64,000 nt of DNA, taken from positions 261,878 to 325,877 of the forward strand of contig WJBW01000002.1 in NCBI GenBank assembly GCA_009646425.1, in the 5' to 3' direction. This document shows, one piece after another, positions 1 to 7,533 of this stretch. Numbering within the stretch: position 1 is the first letter of the stretch; the number at the start of each line of letters is the position of its first letter. A program made the translations under genes and the position numbers. A model generated the notes under the pieces. It did not search any database, was not told the DNA's origin, and worked only from the letters and a program-made list of their open reading frames with translations. This DNA comes from Burkholderiales bacterium LSUCC0115. Lineage in GTDB: Bacteria; Pseudomonadota; Gammaproteobacteria; Burkholderiales; Burkholderiaceae_A.

Positions 1-965
1 GCCGTCTTTTCGCCGGGCTTGCGGGCCACCGCAAAGTTGCAGGGCAGACCCAGCTCGTCTTGCAGGTAGTGACGGACACCACGGGTGTAGGTCTCGTTGG
101 CCACGATGCCAAAGGTCGCTGTGCCAAAGAAGTCCTGCGTGACCGATCGCCAGAGGTCCCAGATGGGCTTGATGGTGGTGTGCTTTTCCTGCTCGATAAA
201 GGGCTCTGGATCGAGGCCCAGGAGTTCGCCCAGGCTGCGAAGAAAAGCCGTGGTGCTGTGTAGGCCGATCGGCGCCTGTAGGTAGGGTCGCTCCAACTGC
301 TCGCACAGCAGGCGCCCAAACTCACGATAGAGACAGACATTGACCTCGGCCTCGGCCAGTCGGGGAACATCCACCAGGTGAGAACCCAGCGGGAAGGTCA
401 TGTGCACCTGGGCACCAATGCCCTCAATGAGTCGCTTGATCTCCGCGAGATCGCTGGGCATGTTGAACATGCCGTAGGCGGGCCCAATGATATTGACCTT
501 TGGGCGCTCGCCCTCTTTCCGCGGCTTTAAGGCTGGGACCTTCTTCATGCCATATTCGGTCCAGAGCCAGCTCATGGCTCGATTGGCCGACTGCCATTGG
601 TCTTCATCGATGGTTCGAGGCAGAAAGCGAGCGATGTTCATGCCATCAGGGGTCACACCGCCGCCAATCATTTCGGCGATGGAGCCCGTGACGACCACCG
701 CTGGGAGATCTGGATCCAGCACCGCGTGAGCTCGCTTCATGGCCCCCTCGGTGCCCTCGCGACCCAACTGCTCTTCAGCCAGGCCTGTCACCACGATGGG
801 CAGTTCATGCGGCGGCAAAGCGTCGGTGTAGTGCAGGACCGAGGTCACCGGCAGGTTCTCGCAACCAACCGGGCCATCGATGACCACCTGGAGCCCTTTG
901 ATGGCGGTAAAGACATAGACCGCACCCCAGTAGCCGCCTGCACGATCATGATCGAGTATCAGCAT
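1..965 (-). CDS. bchZ: Chlorophyllide a reductase subunit Z, 3' end missing
   Basis: BchZ is the catalytic MoFe-like subunit of chlorophyllide a oxidoreductase, which with BchX and BchY reduces ring B of the chlorin to make bacteriochlorophyll. Reading leftward from ATG at 965, 321 codons are open up to the window start, so the C-terminus lies outside. The N-terminus begins [20 protein letters not shown], and Cys35 in GPVGCENLP is the expected cluster ligand of this nitrogenase-like family. The start lies 3 nt after the bchY stop, so the two are translationally coupled in the bchCXYZ operon. Identity rests on family knowledge, motif and gene order, and is strong. Confidence 0.95.
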   Translation of the reverse strand, partial: MLILDHDRAGGYWGAVYVFTAIKGLQVVIDGPVGCENLPVTSVLHYTDALPPHELPIVVTGLAEEQLGREGTEGAMKRAHAVLDPDLPAVVVTGSIAEMIGGGVTPDGMNIARFLPRTIDEDQWQSANRAMSWLWTEYGMKKVPALKPRKEGERPKVNIIGPAYGMFNMPSDLAEIKRLIEGIGAQVHMTFPLGSHLVDVPRLAEAEVNVCLYREFGRLLCEQLERPYLQAPIGLHSTTAFLRSLGELLGLDPEPFIEQEKHTTIKPIWDLWRSVTQDFFGTATFGIVANETYTRGVRHYLQDELGLPCNFAVARKPGEKT

Positions 966-968
966 GGC

Positions 969-2483
969 TTAGGTCCCCATTGCCTCTTGGGCCCGACGTG
1001 CCGCCCGCCTTTCCTGCTGTCGACGGACCTGCGCCCGAAATTCAGGATGTTCCACGGGCGTGCTCTGCCAGATGCCAGCGTTGTCGCCCAGTCCCGTCTG
1101 TCCAAAAAAGGACTTCATGGTCTCGAATCGAGCCTTGTTGGCCAGGGCTGAATTGACCACCTGGGCCAGCGACCCCGCACCAGCAGCACCCATCAGTGGG
1201 CGGGCCGAGATGAGGTTTGTGAAATACAGAGAGGGAATGGTTTTTTCTTTGGCCTTCTGAACCACCGGCGTGGTGCCGATGGCCAGATCAGGCTGGTATT
1301 CCTCGACAGCTGCCAGATCCTGCTCTAGGGAGGCACGGTATTGAACCTGGACACCCTTGGCCTCAAGCCAATCGCGATCCTCGGCACTCATATCTGTGCG
1401 GGGGCAGGCGGTTCCAACGTAACGCACATCAGCACCGCTTTCGATCAGCAGACGCGCGACCAGTAGCTCGGATCCCTCGTAACCACTCACGGTGATGCGT
1501 CCACGAATGGGTGACCGGTCTAGGGCAGCCTTGATGCCGGGCAGCGCAGCCTGCTTGGCTTGCTCAATCCGGTCGGTGGGTGTGTTGGTGGCTCGGCCAA
1601 TAGCCTCCATCCAGCTGGCGGTGGCCTCGTAGCCCACGGGGGCCGATCCGACCATCGGTCGGCCAGCAGCCCGGAAGACCCGCATGCTGGCGGTGTAAAA
1701 CGGATGCACGGCGGCGACGGCCACGCTGTCCAGGGCCGCGTAGAGTTCGCGCCATTCTCTCGTCGGCACCACAGGGCCGGCACTGAGCTGCATGGGTGCG
1801 AGGAGTTGGCCAATCACCATGGGGTCGGCAGGGAACATCTCGCCAAGCAGGGTGACCGATGGCAAAGCGCTCTTACCGGCTCGGGGCGCTGCGACGGGAC
1901 CAGCCTGGATCTCTTTCATCGCATAGTCCAACATGGCACCGGCCAGGACATCTTTGGCCTCAGCATGCGTGGGAACACCGAAGCCTGGGACATCAATGCC
2001 AATCACCCGAACCCCATTGATCTCCTTGGGCAGCAACTGGAGTGGAACACCGCTAGCGGTGGGCACACACAGGTTGATGACCACCAAGGCATCGAGCTGA
2101 TCAGGATCGGCCTGGGCGTAGACAGCCTCCCGAATATCCTCAAACAGCTTGCCGGTGACCAGCGTCTCGGAGTTAAAGGGGACGTAGCCCACCGGACGAC
2201 GCGCGCCATAAAAGTGTGAGGTAAAGGTCAGACCGTAGACACAGCAGGCACTGCCCGACAGAATCGTGGCGGTTCGACGCATGCGAAGCCCCACCCGAAG
2301 CGATCCAAAAGCTGGACACATGCTCTGGGGCTGGTCATGCGGACCCTTGGGATAGTCCTTGGCGTACTGCTCCATCAGATCCGACTTCCCGGCCGCCATC
2401 GCCGACGCCATCATGCGTTCCGATCCTGAGACACAGGCGCCGCCTTCGTCAGGAACAATCGGGATCGGCTGTCGTGCGTTCAT
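969..2483 (-). CDS. bchY: Chlorophyllide a reductase subunit Y
   Basis: BchY (504 aa) pairs with BchZ to form the catalytic component of chlorophyllide a oxidoreductase, a nitrogenase-like cytoplasmic enzyme of bacteriochlorophyll a synthesis. Cysteines in SMCPAFGSLRVG and GSACCVYGLT near the N-terminus are those expected to hold the bridging iron-sulfur cluster. The length is normal for the family. ATG at 2483 lies 4 nt after the bchX stop, and the gene ends 3 nt before bchZ, so it sits inside one operon. Nothing looks truncated or shifted. Confidence 0.96.
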   Translation of the reverse strand: MNARQPIPIVPDEGGACVSGSERMMASAMAAGKSDLMEQYAKDYPKGPHDQPQSMCPAFGSLRVGLRMRRTATILSGSACCVYGLTFTSHFYGARRPVGYVPFNSETLVTGKLFEDIREAVYAQADPDQLDALVVINLCVPTASGVPLQLLPKEINGVRVIGIDVPGFGVPTHAEAKDVLAGAMLDYAMKEIQAGPVAAPRAGKSALPSVTLLGEMFPADPMVIGQLLAPMQLSAGPVVPTREWRELYAALDSVAVAAVHPFYTASMRVFRAAGRPMVGSAPVGYEATASWMEAIGRATNTPTDRIEQAKQAALPGIKAALDRSPIRGRITVSGYEGSELLVARLLIESGADVRYVGTACPRTDMSAEDRDWLEAKGVQVQYRASLEQDLAAVEEYQPDLAIGTTPVVQKAKEKTIPSLYFTNLISARPLMGAAGAGSLAQVVNSALANKARFETMKSFFGQTGLGDNAGIWQSTPVEHPEFRAQVRRQQERRAARRAQEAMGT

Positions 2484-2487
2484 CTGA

Positions 2488-3507
2488 CTAAGCCTGGTCG
2501 TAGACCACTTCGAGAGAGGGCTTGGTGATGTCTTCGCGGCCCATCATGTCAAAAACGGTGGCAGGCTCCAGGACCACATCTCGCCCAACAGCGCTGCCTG
2601 CGAACAGACCAAGTAGCTCATCCTGTGAGAGCGGCTTTGGGCGAACGGGTGGCGCTGTGGCCACGTTGCTGGCCAAATCGGCGAACATCGGCCCCCACTG
2701 ACCCTCTGGCCGTCCGATAATTTCGTAGGACGCGCTCTTGCGGCGAATGTCCTCATCCGCAGGAATGGCCGAGAGAACTGGAATGCCCGCCGCCTGAGCA
2801 AAGGCAGCGGCCTCGCCGGTCCCGTCGTCCTTGTTGATAACCATGCCCGCGACGCCGACGTTGCCACCCAGCTTTCGAAAATACTCCACCGCAGAACAGA
2901 CGTTATTGGCAACATAGAGCGACTGCAGGTCGTTGCTACCGACGACGATGACCTTCTGGCACATGTCTCGGGCAATCGGCAGACCAAAGCCACCACAGAC
3001 CACGTCGCCCAAGAAGTCCAGCAAGACGTAGTCAAAACCCCAGTCATGAAAGCCGAGTTTCTCGAGAGTCTCAAACCCATGGATGATGCCGCGCCCGCCG
3101 CAGCCACGACCAACCTCCGGTCCACCGAGTTCCATGGCGTAGACCCCATCGCGCTTGAAACAGACATCACCAATCGCGACCGCCTCACCAGCCAATTTCT
3201 TCTTGGATGAGGTTTCAATAATGGTCGGGCAGGCCTTGCCGCCAAAGAGCAAGGATGTCGTGTCACTCTTGGGGTCACAGCCAATGAGCAAAACCTTCTT
3301 GCCCTGCTGAGCCATCATGTAAGAGAGGTTGGCCAGCGTGAAGCTCTTGCCGATGCCACCCTTGCCGTAGATGGCAATGATCTGTGTCTCTTTTTTAATC
3401 GGCCCGGTGTGTACCGGATCTGGCTCGATCGCGGCCTCTGACTGCAACCGGGTTTTCATCATGAAATGAACCGGCGTGGGACCAATGGCTGACAAATCCT
3501 GTGTCAT
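2488..3507 (-). CDS. bchX: Chlorophyllide a reductase iron protein BchX
   Basis: BchX is the ATP-dependent electron donor (NifH-like Fe protein) to BchYZ. From ATG at 3507 it has 339 aa. The P-loop GKGGIGKS is at residues 48-55, and the two cluster cysteines lie in GRGCGGRG and VVCGGFGLP, as in NifH and BchL. A longer frame exists from TTG at 3522. I prefer 3507 because GGAGGTG lies 7 nt upstream and the ATG overlaps the bchC stop as ATGA, a typical coupled junction. It is the third gene of bchC-X-Y-Z. Confidence 0.96.
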   Translation of the reverse strand: MTQDLSAIGPTPVHFMMKTRLQSEAAIEPDPVHTGPIKKETQIIAIYGKGGIGKSFTLANLSYMMAQQGKKVLLIGCDPKSDTTSLLFGGKACPTIIETSSKKKLAGEAVAIGDVCFKRDGVYAMELGGPEVGRGCGGRGIIHGFETLEKLGFHDWGFDYVLLDFLGDVVCGGFGLPIARDMCQKVIVVGSNDLQSLYVANNVCSAVEYFRKLGGNVGVAGMVINKDDGTGEAAAFAQAAGIPVLSAIPADEDIRRKSASYEIIGRPEGQWGPMFADLASNVATAPPVRPKPLSQDELLGLFAGSAVGRDVVLEPATVFDMMGREDITKPSLEVVYDQA

Positions 3508-4454
3508 GAGAGACACCTCCAATCCATAACCACCTTCAGGGCAGCGAAGTCCTCAAAGGCTTTTTCGTAAGCCTGCTGGGGGTGGGTCGCCGGCATTAGA
3601 TCGGTCACCAGCCCATCGAGGCTGAGACGGCCGTCGTGAACCATCTCGGAGACCGCTTGGAGATCAGTAGGCTGCCATTGGGCCGCCACCTTGAACTGGG
3701 ACTCACGAAGAAAGGCGGGGACAAAATGAAAGCTCAAGGGCTGGCTGTAGAAGCCCGCTAGGATGATCTGACCACCCGGCGAGAGGCTGCTGACCCAATG
3801 GTTTAGCTGGTCCCCAGCACCGCTGGCATCCAGAATGCAGTCGAACTGCTGACCCTTGCAGTAGGCTGGGTCTCGCGTGAGATAGCCCTCGCCATCCAAC
3901 CGACGATCAGCGTGGGTCTCCCAGACCATCGGCTGCCCACCCAAGGCCACTGTTAGCCGTGCAGCCAATCGGCCCATGACGCCATGTCCCACCACAAGGT
4001 CGGGCAGCGTCGCCCCTGCGAGGCGAATCGCATGCAGGGCCGTGGCAGCCAGCGCGAGCAAGACCATCTGGGGGCCTGGGTCACCAGCCAGTGGGATCAC
4101 CCGCTGGACACTGGTCTGGAGTTGTTGGCTGGCGCCACCAAACAGCCCTCTGGCCTCTTGGTAACAGTTCGCCCCCGGAATAAAAACCCACTGGTCCAGC
4201 TGGGCCTCTGCACCAGAGCCGACCTCGATGATGCGGCCCACAGACTCGTAACCCGGCACCAAGGGATAGCCCATGCCGGGAAAGCTGGGCATCTCACCCC
4301 GATACAAGAGTCGCTCGGTGCCGGTGGAAATCCCGGAGTAGACCGTCTCCACCCGAATCTCATCCGAGGCCAGCTCGCGCAGCGTCAAGGTTCGACGGGT
4401 GATGTCGCCCGGGGCCTTGAAGACAACTGCTTCGGTGGATGATGGGGTAGTCAT
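3504..4454 (-). CDS. bchC: Bacteriochlorophyllide dehydrogenase BchC
   Basis: BchC (316 aa) oxidises the 3-hydroxyethyl group to 3-acetyl late in bacteriochlorophyllide a synthesis. It is a zinc-free medium-chain dehydrogenase relative: the N-terminal half has the GroES-like fold (GISTGTERLLYRGE, PGYESVGRIIEVG) and the C-terminal half the nucleotide fold around VVGHGVMGRLAA. ATG at 4454 is directly downstream of two PpsR-type operators at 4475-4516 and a promoter-like pair, so bchC probably starts its own transcript as well as receiving read-through from crtEF. The stop overlaps bchX. Confidence 0.95.
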   Translation of the reverse strand: MTTPSSTEAVVFKAPGDITRRTLTLRELASDEIRVETVYSGISTGTERLLYRGEMPSFPGMGYPLVPGYESVGRIIEVGSGAEAQLDQWVFIPGANCYQEARGLFGGASQQLQTSVQRVIPLAGDPGPQMVLLALAATALHAIRLAGATLPDLVVGHGVMGRLAARLTVALGGQPMVWETHADRRLDGEGYLTRDPAYCKGQQFDCILDASGAGDQLNHWVSSLSPGGQIILAGFYSQPLSFHFVPAFLRESQFKVAAQWQPTDLQAVSEMVHDGRLSLDGLVTDLMPATHPQQAYEKAFEDFAALKVVMDWRCLS

Positions 4455-4474
4455 TTTAAATTGACATTTTTGAG

Positions 4475-4492
4475 TGTCTAATTTTACTTACA
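4475..4492. promoter_or_regulatory. PpsR/CrtJ-type operator, bchC-proximal
   Basis: An exact TGT-N12-ACA palindrome starts TGTCTA and ends TTACA. This is the published consensus of the PpsR/CrtJ redox and light repressors of photosynthesis genes. It lies 20 bp before the bchC start and would cover the predicted transcription start. A second copy begins 6 bp further on. No ppsR gene is in the window, so the binding protein is inferred. Confidence 0.8.
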
Positions 4493-4496
4493 CTCG

Positions 4497-4524
4497 ATTG
4501 TCGGCCAATTCTGACAAAAGTCAA
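4497..4524 (-). promoter_or_regulatory. Candidate sigma-70 promoter of bchC
   Basis: On the minus strand, TTGACT (4524-4519) and GACAAT (4502-4497) are separated by 16 bp, giving a reasonable -35/-10 pair. The distal PpsR-type site overlaps the spacer and the -10, so a bound repressor would block polymerase. The transcription start has not been measured; the site is predicted from sequence only. Confidence 0.45.
4499..4516. promoter_or_regulatory. PpsR/CrtJ-type operator, bchC-distal
   Basis: This is a second exact TGT-N12-ACA (TGTCGG ... CTGACA), 6 bp from the proximal copy. Paired sites with a short spacer are the arrangement known for cooperative PpsR/CrtJ binding at bchC promoters in other purple bacteria. 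Confidence 0.8.
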
Positions 4525-4545
4525 CAAACAAAAGTGGTGGTGCCA

Positions 4546-5625
4546 TCACGTGAACGCCTCCATCACGCTGCACTGCATTGGAAGCGGGGTGGACCGGGGC
4601 TGCACCTTGGTGAAGCCGGCCTTCCGCAATAGGCCAGCCAACTCCGATTGGGAACGGGGCCGACCACCCCGCATGGACAGGAGATAGAAGCCAAAGTAGG
4701 CCTCTGCCATCCGGCTATCGCGACCCTCAGCAGACATGGGTTCTGCTACGATCAGTCGGCCTTGCTGCGGCGCCAGGTAGTCACGGACTTTTTTGAGCAG
4801 GCGAAGCACCCAGTCATCAGGATGGTCGTAGAGAACCCTCACCAGGCTGACCGTCTGAAAACCAGTTGGGAAGGGATCCCGAAAAAAATCACCCGCCGTT
4901 CGCGCCATGGGCTCGCAGTCGCTGGCCGTGGTCACACCTGGAAGATCGAAGACATGGGTCACCACGCTCGGATGACTGGCCCTGATCTTGGCTGCAAATC
5001 GCCCCTGACCACCGCCGATGTCCAAGAGCCGGTCTGCTTCGTGAAATCGCACGCTGGCCAAGACCTGACTCACAATCATGTCTTGCGTAGCAGTCATCAG
5101 GGCGCTGTACTCAGCGGTCTGCGCCCTTTCACTTGGCGTGGCCTCTCCGTCGTCCATGCCGCGCCTTTCGACGTAACGCCAAAACTGCCGAAGCCGTGTG
5201 CTGGGATCTGGATGACGCAGCAAGTCAGCGGGCGCGGCCAGGTCCTCATAGAAGATCTGGTGATGTCGAATCAAGGCCCTCAAGCCCGCCTGTTGGGCGA
5301 TCACCCGGCCCGTCAGCGTGAGTTGGACCTTGTCGCCTTGAAGCCTTAGCAGGCCAACCGAACTAGCTGATTTCACCAATAACAAGGCTCGGTCTTGGGT
5401 CAACTCACCCAGGGCAGCGAGCTGGTCAACCGACAGGCTGGATTCGTCGAGCGCCTTGAGCCAGCCGAGCTGCTCGCAGGCCAACAAAGTCTGGGTATAG
5501 ACAAAGCCAGACATCAGGTCGAAGACCCGCCGAGCCTGGCGGCGGACCAACCACCCCAGCAAAGGCGATCGTGAAGCCCAATCCGAAAAGCCTGGTCGTC
5601 TGATCAGGCTTGCAAGGTTCAGCAT
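4546..5625 (-). CDS. crtF: Carotenoid 1-hydroxy O-methyltransferase CrtF
   Basis: CrtF (359 aa) methylates the tertiary 1-hydroxyl of hydroxy- or demethyl-spheroidene carotenoids using S-adenosylmethionine. It has an N-terminal winged-helix dimerisation part and a C-terminal Rossmann methyltransferase domain, with the SAM motif DIGGGQGRF near residue 200 and the acidic loop VFDLPGV after it. The gene starts 7 nt after crtE and ends 91 bp before bchC, matching the crtEF-bchCXYZ superoperon. Its presence suggests a spheroidene or spirilloxanthin type carotenoid, though crtC, crtD and crtI are not in the window. Confidence 0.93.
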   Translation of the reverse strand: MLNLASLIRRPGFSDWASRSPLLGWLVRRQARRVFDLMSGFVYTQTLLACEQLGWLKALDESSLSVDQLAALGELTQDRALLLVKSASSVGLLRLQGDKVQLTLTGRVIAQQAGLRALIRHHQIFYEDLAAPADLLRHPDPSTRLRQFWRYVERRGMDDGEATPSERAQTAEYSALMTATQDMIVSQVLASVRFHEADRLLDIGGGQGRFAAKIRASHPSVVTHVFDLPGVTTASDCEPMARTAGDFFRDPFPTGFQTVSLVRVLYDHPDDWVLRLLKKVRDYLAPQQGRLIVAEPMSAEGRDSRMAEAYFGFYLLSMRGGRPRSQSELAGLLRKAGFTKVQPRSTPLPMQCSVMEAFT

Positions 5626-5632
5626 GCCAGCC

Positions 5633-6532
5633 TTAGCTTGAGGCCATCGAGGCCGAGGCTAGCGGATCCAGAGCCATTGATCGTTGTTGCAAGGGCAACA
5701 ATCGCTCCGACTCCTTGAGCACCAGATTGCGCAGTCGCACCGCTCCCCTGCAAGCCGGTATGCCCTCAATGGCATTGGCAATCAACTGATCAAAGTAACC
5801 CAATGCACCCTCGAGACCCAGTTGCCTTGCAGCGCTGGGACGATCGAGAGCCTGATCCTGGCAGGCCGGCTTGCCCAAGGCGACCGTATCCATGATCACA
5901 TCACGAATATCATCGGCCACCTGGTAGGCCTCGCCCAAGGCCTCACCCAAGACCCGCCAAGCGCGAGGGTCAGCGCCTGCACAGGCCGCTCCACCCATGG
6001 TCGCAGCCGAGAACAAGGCGCCCGTCTTCAGACGCTGGTAGACCTGAATCTGGGCGACTGGCTCACATTCCCAGGCCTGCCCGGCCACGATTCCCATGGA
6101 AGGACCCACGGCAGATTCTAGATAGCCCAATACATCGGCCAGTCGATGAGCCTGCCGGGTCTTGCATCGAATGACCGAGCGAAAGGCCATGACGATCAGT
6201 GCATCGCCAGCCAGCACGGCCAGTCGCTCCCCAAACTGGCTGTGGACCGACGGCTGACCACGCCTCACCGCAGCGTTGTCAAAGCAGGGCAGGTCGTCGT
6301 GGACCAGGGAAGCACAGTGCATCAACTCCAGCGCACCGGCAAAGTGCTCAGACAGGTGTGGGTCATCATCGCCACACGCCAGGCTCACGGCCAACGCAAG
6401 CTGGGGGCGGATTCTTGCGCCGCCTGGCATCACGGCATGGACCAAGGCCTGACCAAGCCGAGGGGGTGTCTCTGGATGAGCCGCTTCCTTCAGGTTGGCT
6501 CGGAGCACGCGCTCTATTCGTTCGATCAACAT
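5633..6532 (-). CDS. crtE: Geranylgeranyl diphosphate synthase CrtE
   Basis: CrtE makes geranylgeranyl diphosphate for carotenoids and for the bacteriochlorophyll tail. The 299-aa protein has the first aspartate-rich motif DDLPCFD at residues 79-85 and the second as DDIRD near residue 210, both hallmarks of trans-prenyl diphosphate synthases. A longer frame from TTG at 6550 runs into a PpsR-type operator. ATG at 6532 has GGAGGGG just upstream and is the better start. crtF follows after 7 nt. Its place at the head of the crtEF-bchCXYZ unit separates it from a housekeeping ispA. Confidence 0.93.
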   Translation of the reverse strand: MLIERIERVLRANLKEAAHPETPPRLGQALVHAVMPGGARIRPQLALAVSLACGDDDPHLSEHFAGALELMHCASLVHDDLPCFDNAAVRRGQPSVHSQFGERLAVLAGDALIVMAFRSVIRCKTRQAHRLADVLGYLESAVGPSMGIVAGQAWECEPVAQIQVYQRLKTGALFSAATMGGAACAGADPRAWRVLGEALGEAYQVADDIRDVIMDTVALGKPACQDQALDRPSAARQLGLEGALGYFDQLIANAIEGIPACRGAVRLRNLVLKESERLLPLQQRSMALDPLASASMASS

Positions 6533-6544
6533 GGCCCCTCCAGT

Positions 6545-6562
6545 TGTCAATTACAATTGACT
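6545..6562. promoter_or_regulatory. Imperfect PpsR/CrtJ-type operator, crtE side
   Basis: TGT-N12-ACT differs from the consensus TGT-N12-ACA at one base. Its inner arms CAATT and AATTG are symmetric. It lies 8 bp from the exact site at 6571-6588, which is the spacing reported for cooperative CrtJ/PpsR pairs. Confidence 0.65.
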
Positions 6563-6570
6563 TTAGTAAA

Positions 6571-6588
6571 TGTCTATTAAAGTAGACA
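6571..6588. promoter_or_regulatory. Exact PpsR/CrtJ-type operator between crtE and bchO
   Basis: The 18-bp palindrome TGTCTA-TTAAAG-TAGACA matches TGT-N12-ACA exactly, with extended symmetry. It lies in the 95-bp divergent gap between crtE and bchO, so one operator pair could control both directions. No convincing -35/-10 pair could be fixed in this gap. Confidence 0.8.
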
Positions 6589-6627
6589 TTAGGGGGGAGT
6601 CAGCTCGGTGTCAATTCCAAATTAGCC

Positions 6628-7533
6628 ATGCAGACAGATCCGATCGAGGCCATTGCCGGTCTTCAGAAGCAGGTTTTGCAGCTGCCCAGCCCATGGCCAC
6701 TGCGCCTCAGTTGCTGGACTCGCGCAGCCGGCCCAGGGGCCCCGACGCTGATGCTGCTTCATGGAACTGGCAGCAGTCATGCCTCCTTTACGCAACTCTG
6801 CGAGGCACTGCCGGCCGACTTCGGACTGCTGGTCCCTGACCTTCCCGGTCATGGTGAGTCGACGTTCGAGCAGCTCCACCCCTCGCCTCACGTTTCGACC
6901 TCCAGCAGCCCAGCGGGGTTTGGCCTGCGGGAGATGAGCGAGTGGTTAGAGACGATGCTCCAGCAACTGCAAGCCACACCAGACCTGATCGTTGGTCACT
7001 CGGCAGGAGCCGCCGTGGCCTTGGCCATGAAGATCAACCAGCCTCACCGGCACATTCTGGGATTGGCGCCCTCACTGGTCCCACCGCCAGCGATTTACAG
7101 CAGCCTGGTGGGCCCTTGGCTGGGACCCATGGTTCGCAGCGGCCCGAGCCTGGCCCTTGGCCACTGGCTGGCTGGGCAAGCTTCGGTCATTGATCGGCTC
7201 CTGGCCTCGACGGCCAGCCCCATCAGCCAAGAGCAGAAACACCGCTACCGCAGGCTCTTTGAGTCCAAGGCTCATTTAGAGGGAACACTGGCCTTTATGG
7301 CGGGCACGGACTTGCCTGGCTTTCTGGCCAATCCGACCCTGCAAAGCCTCGGGCACATCGCCATCCTCTCGGCAAAAGACGACCCATGGATTCCCGCCCG
7401 GGCCCTGCAACACATCTTGGAGACCAAACTGCCCAAGGCCAAGGTCAAATGGCTAGAGACAGGTGGCCACCTGTTTCACGAGACGGATTCTCGCCCCGTC
7501 GTGGACTTCATCGCCGAACTCACCAGACCATGA
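6628..7533 (+). CDS. bchO: Alpha/beta hydrolase BchO, magnesium chelatase accessory protein
   Basis: The 301-aa protein has an alpha/beta hydrolase fold: oxyanion region LLHGTGSSHASF at about residues 44-54, the nucleophile elbow VGHSAGAA with Ser125, and the late histidine in TGGHLFHE. BchO of this family is linked to magnesium chelatase, although its exact reaction is unsettled. It normally lies with bchI and bchD. Here it reads opposite to them and its last 58 bp overlap the 3' end of bchD. No clear ribosome binding site precedes the ATG. PpsR-type sites lie upstream. Confidence 0.88.
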   Translation: MQTDPIEAIAGLQKQVLQLPSPWPLRLSCWTRAAGPGAPTLMLLHGTGSSHASFTQLCEALPADFGLLVPDLPGHGESTFEQLHPSPHVSTSSSPAGFGLREMSEWLETMLQQLQATPDLIVGHSAGAAVALAMKINQPHRHILGLAPSLVPPPAIYSSLVGPWLGPMVRSGPSLALGHWLAGQASVIDRLLASTASPISQEQKHRYRRLFESKAHLEGTLAFMAGTDLPGFLANPTLQSLGHIAILSAKDDPWIPARALQHILETKLPKAKVKWLETGGHLFHETDSRPVVDFIAELTRP

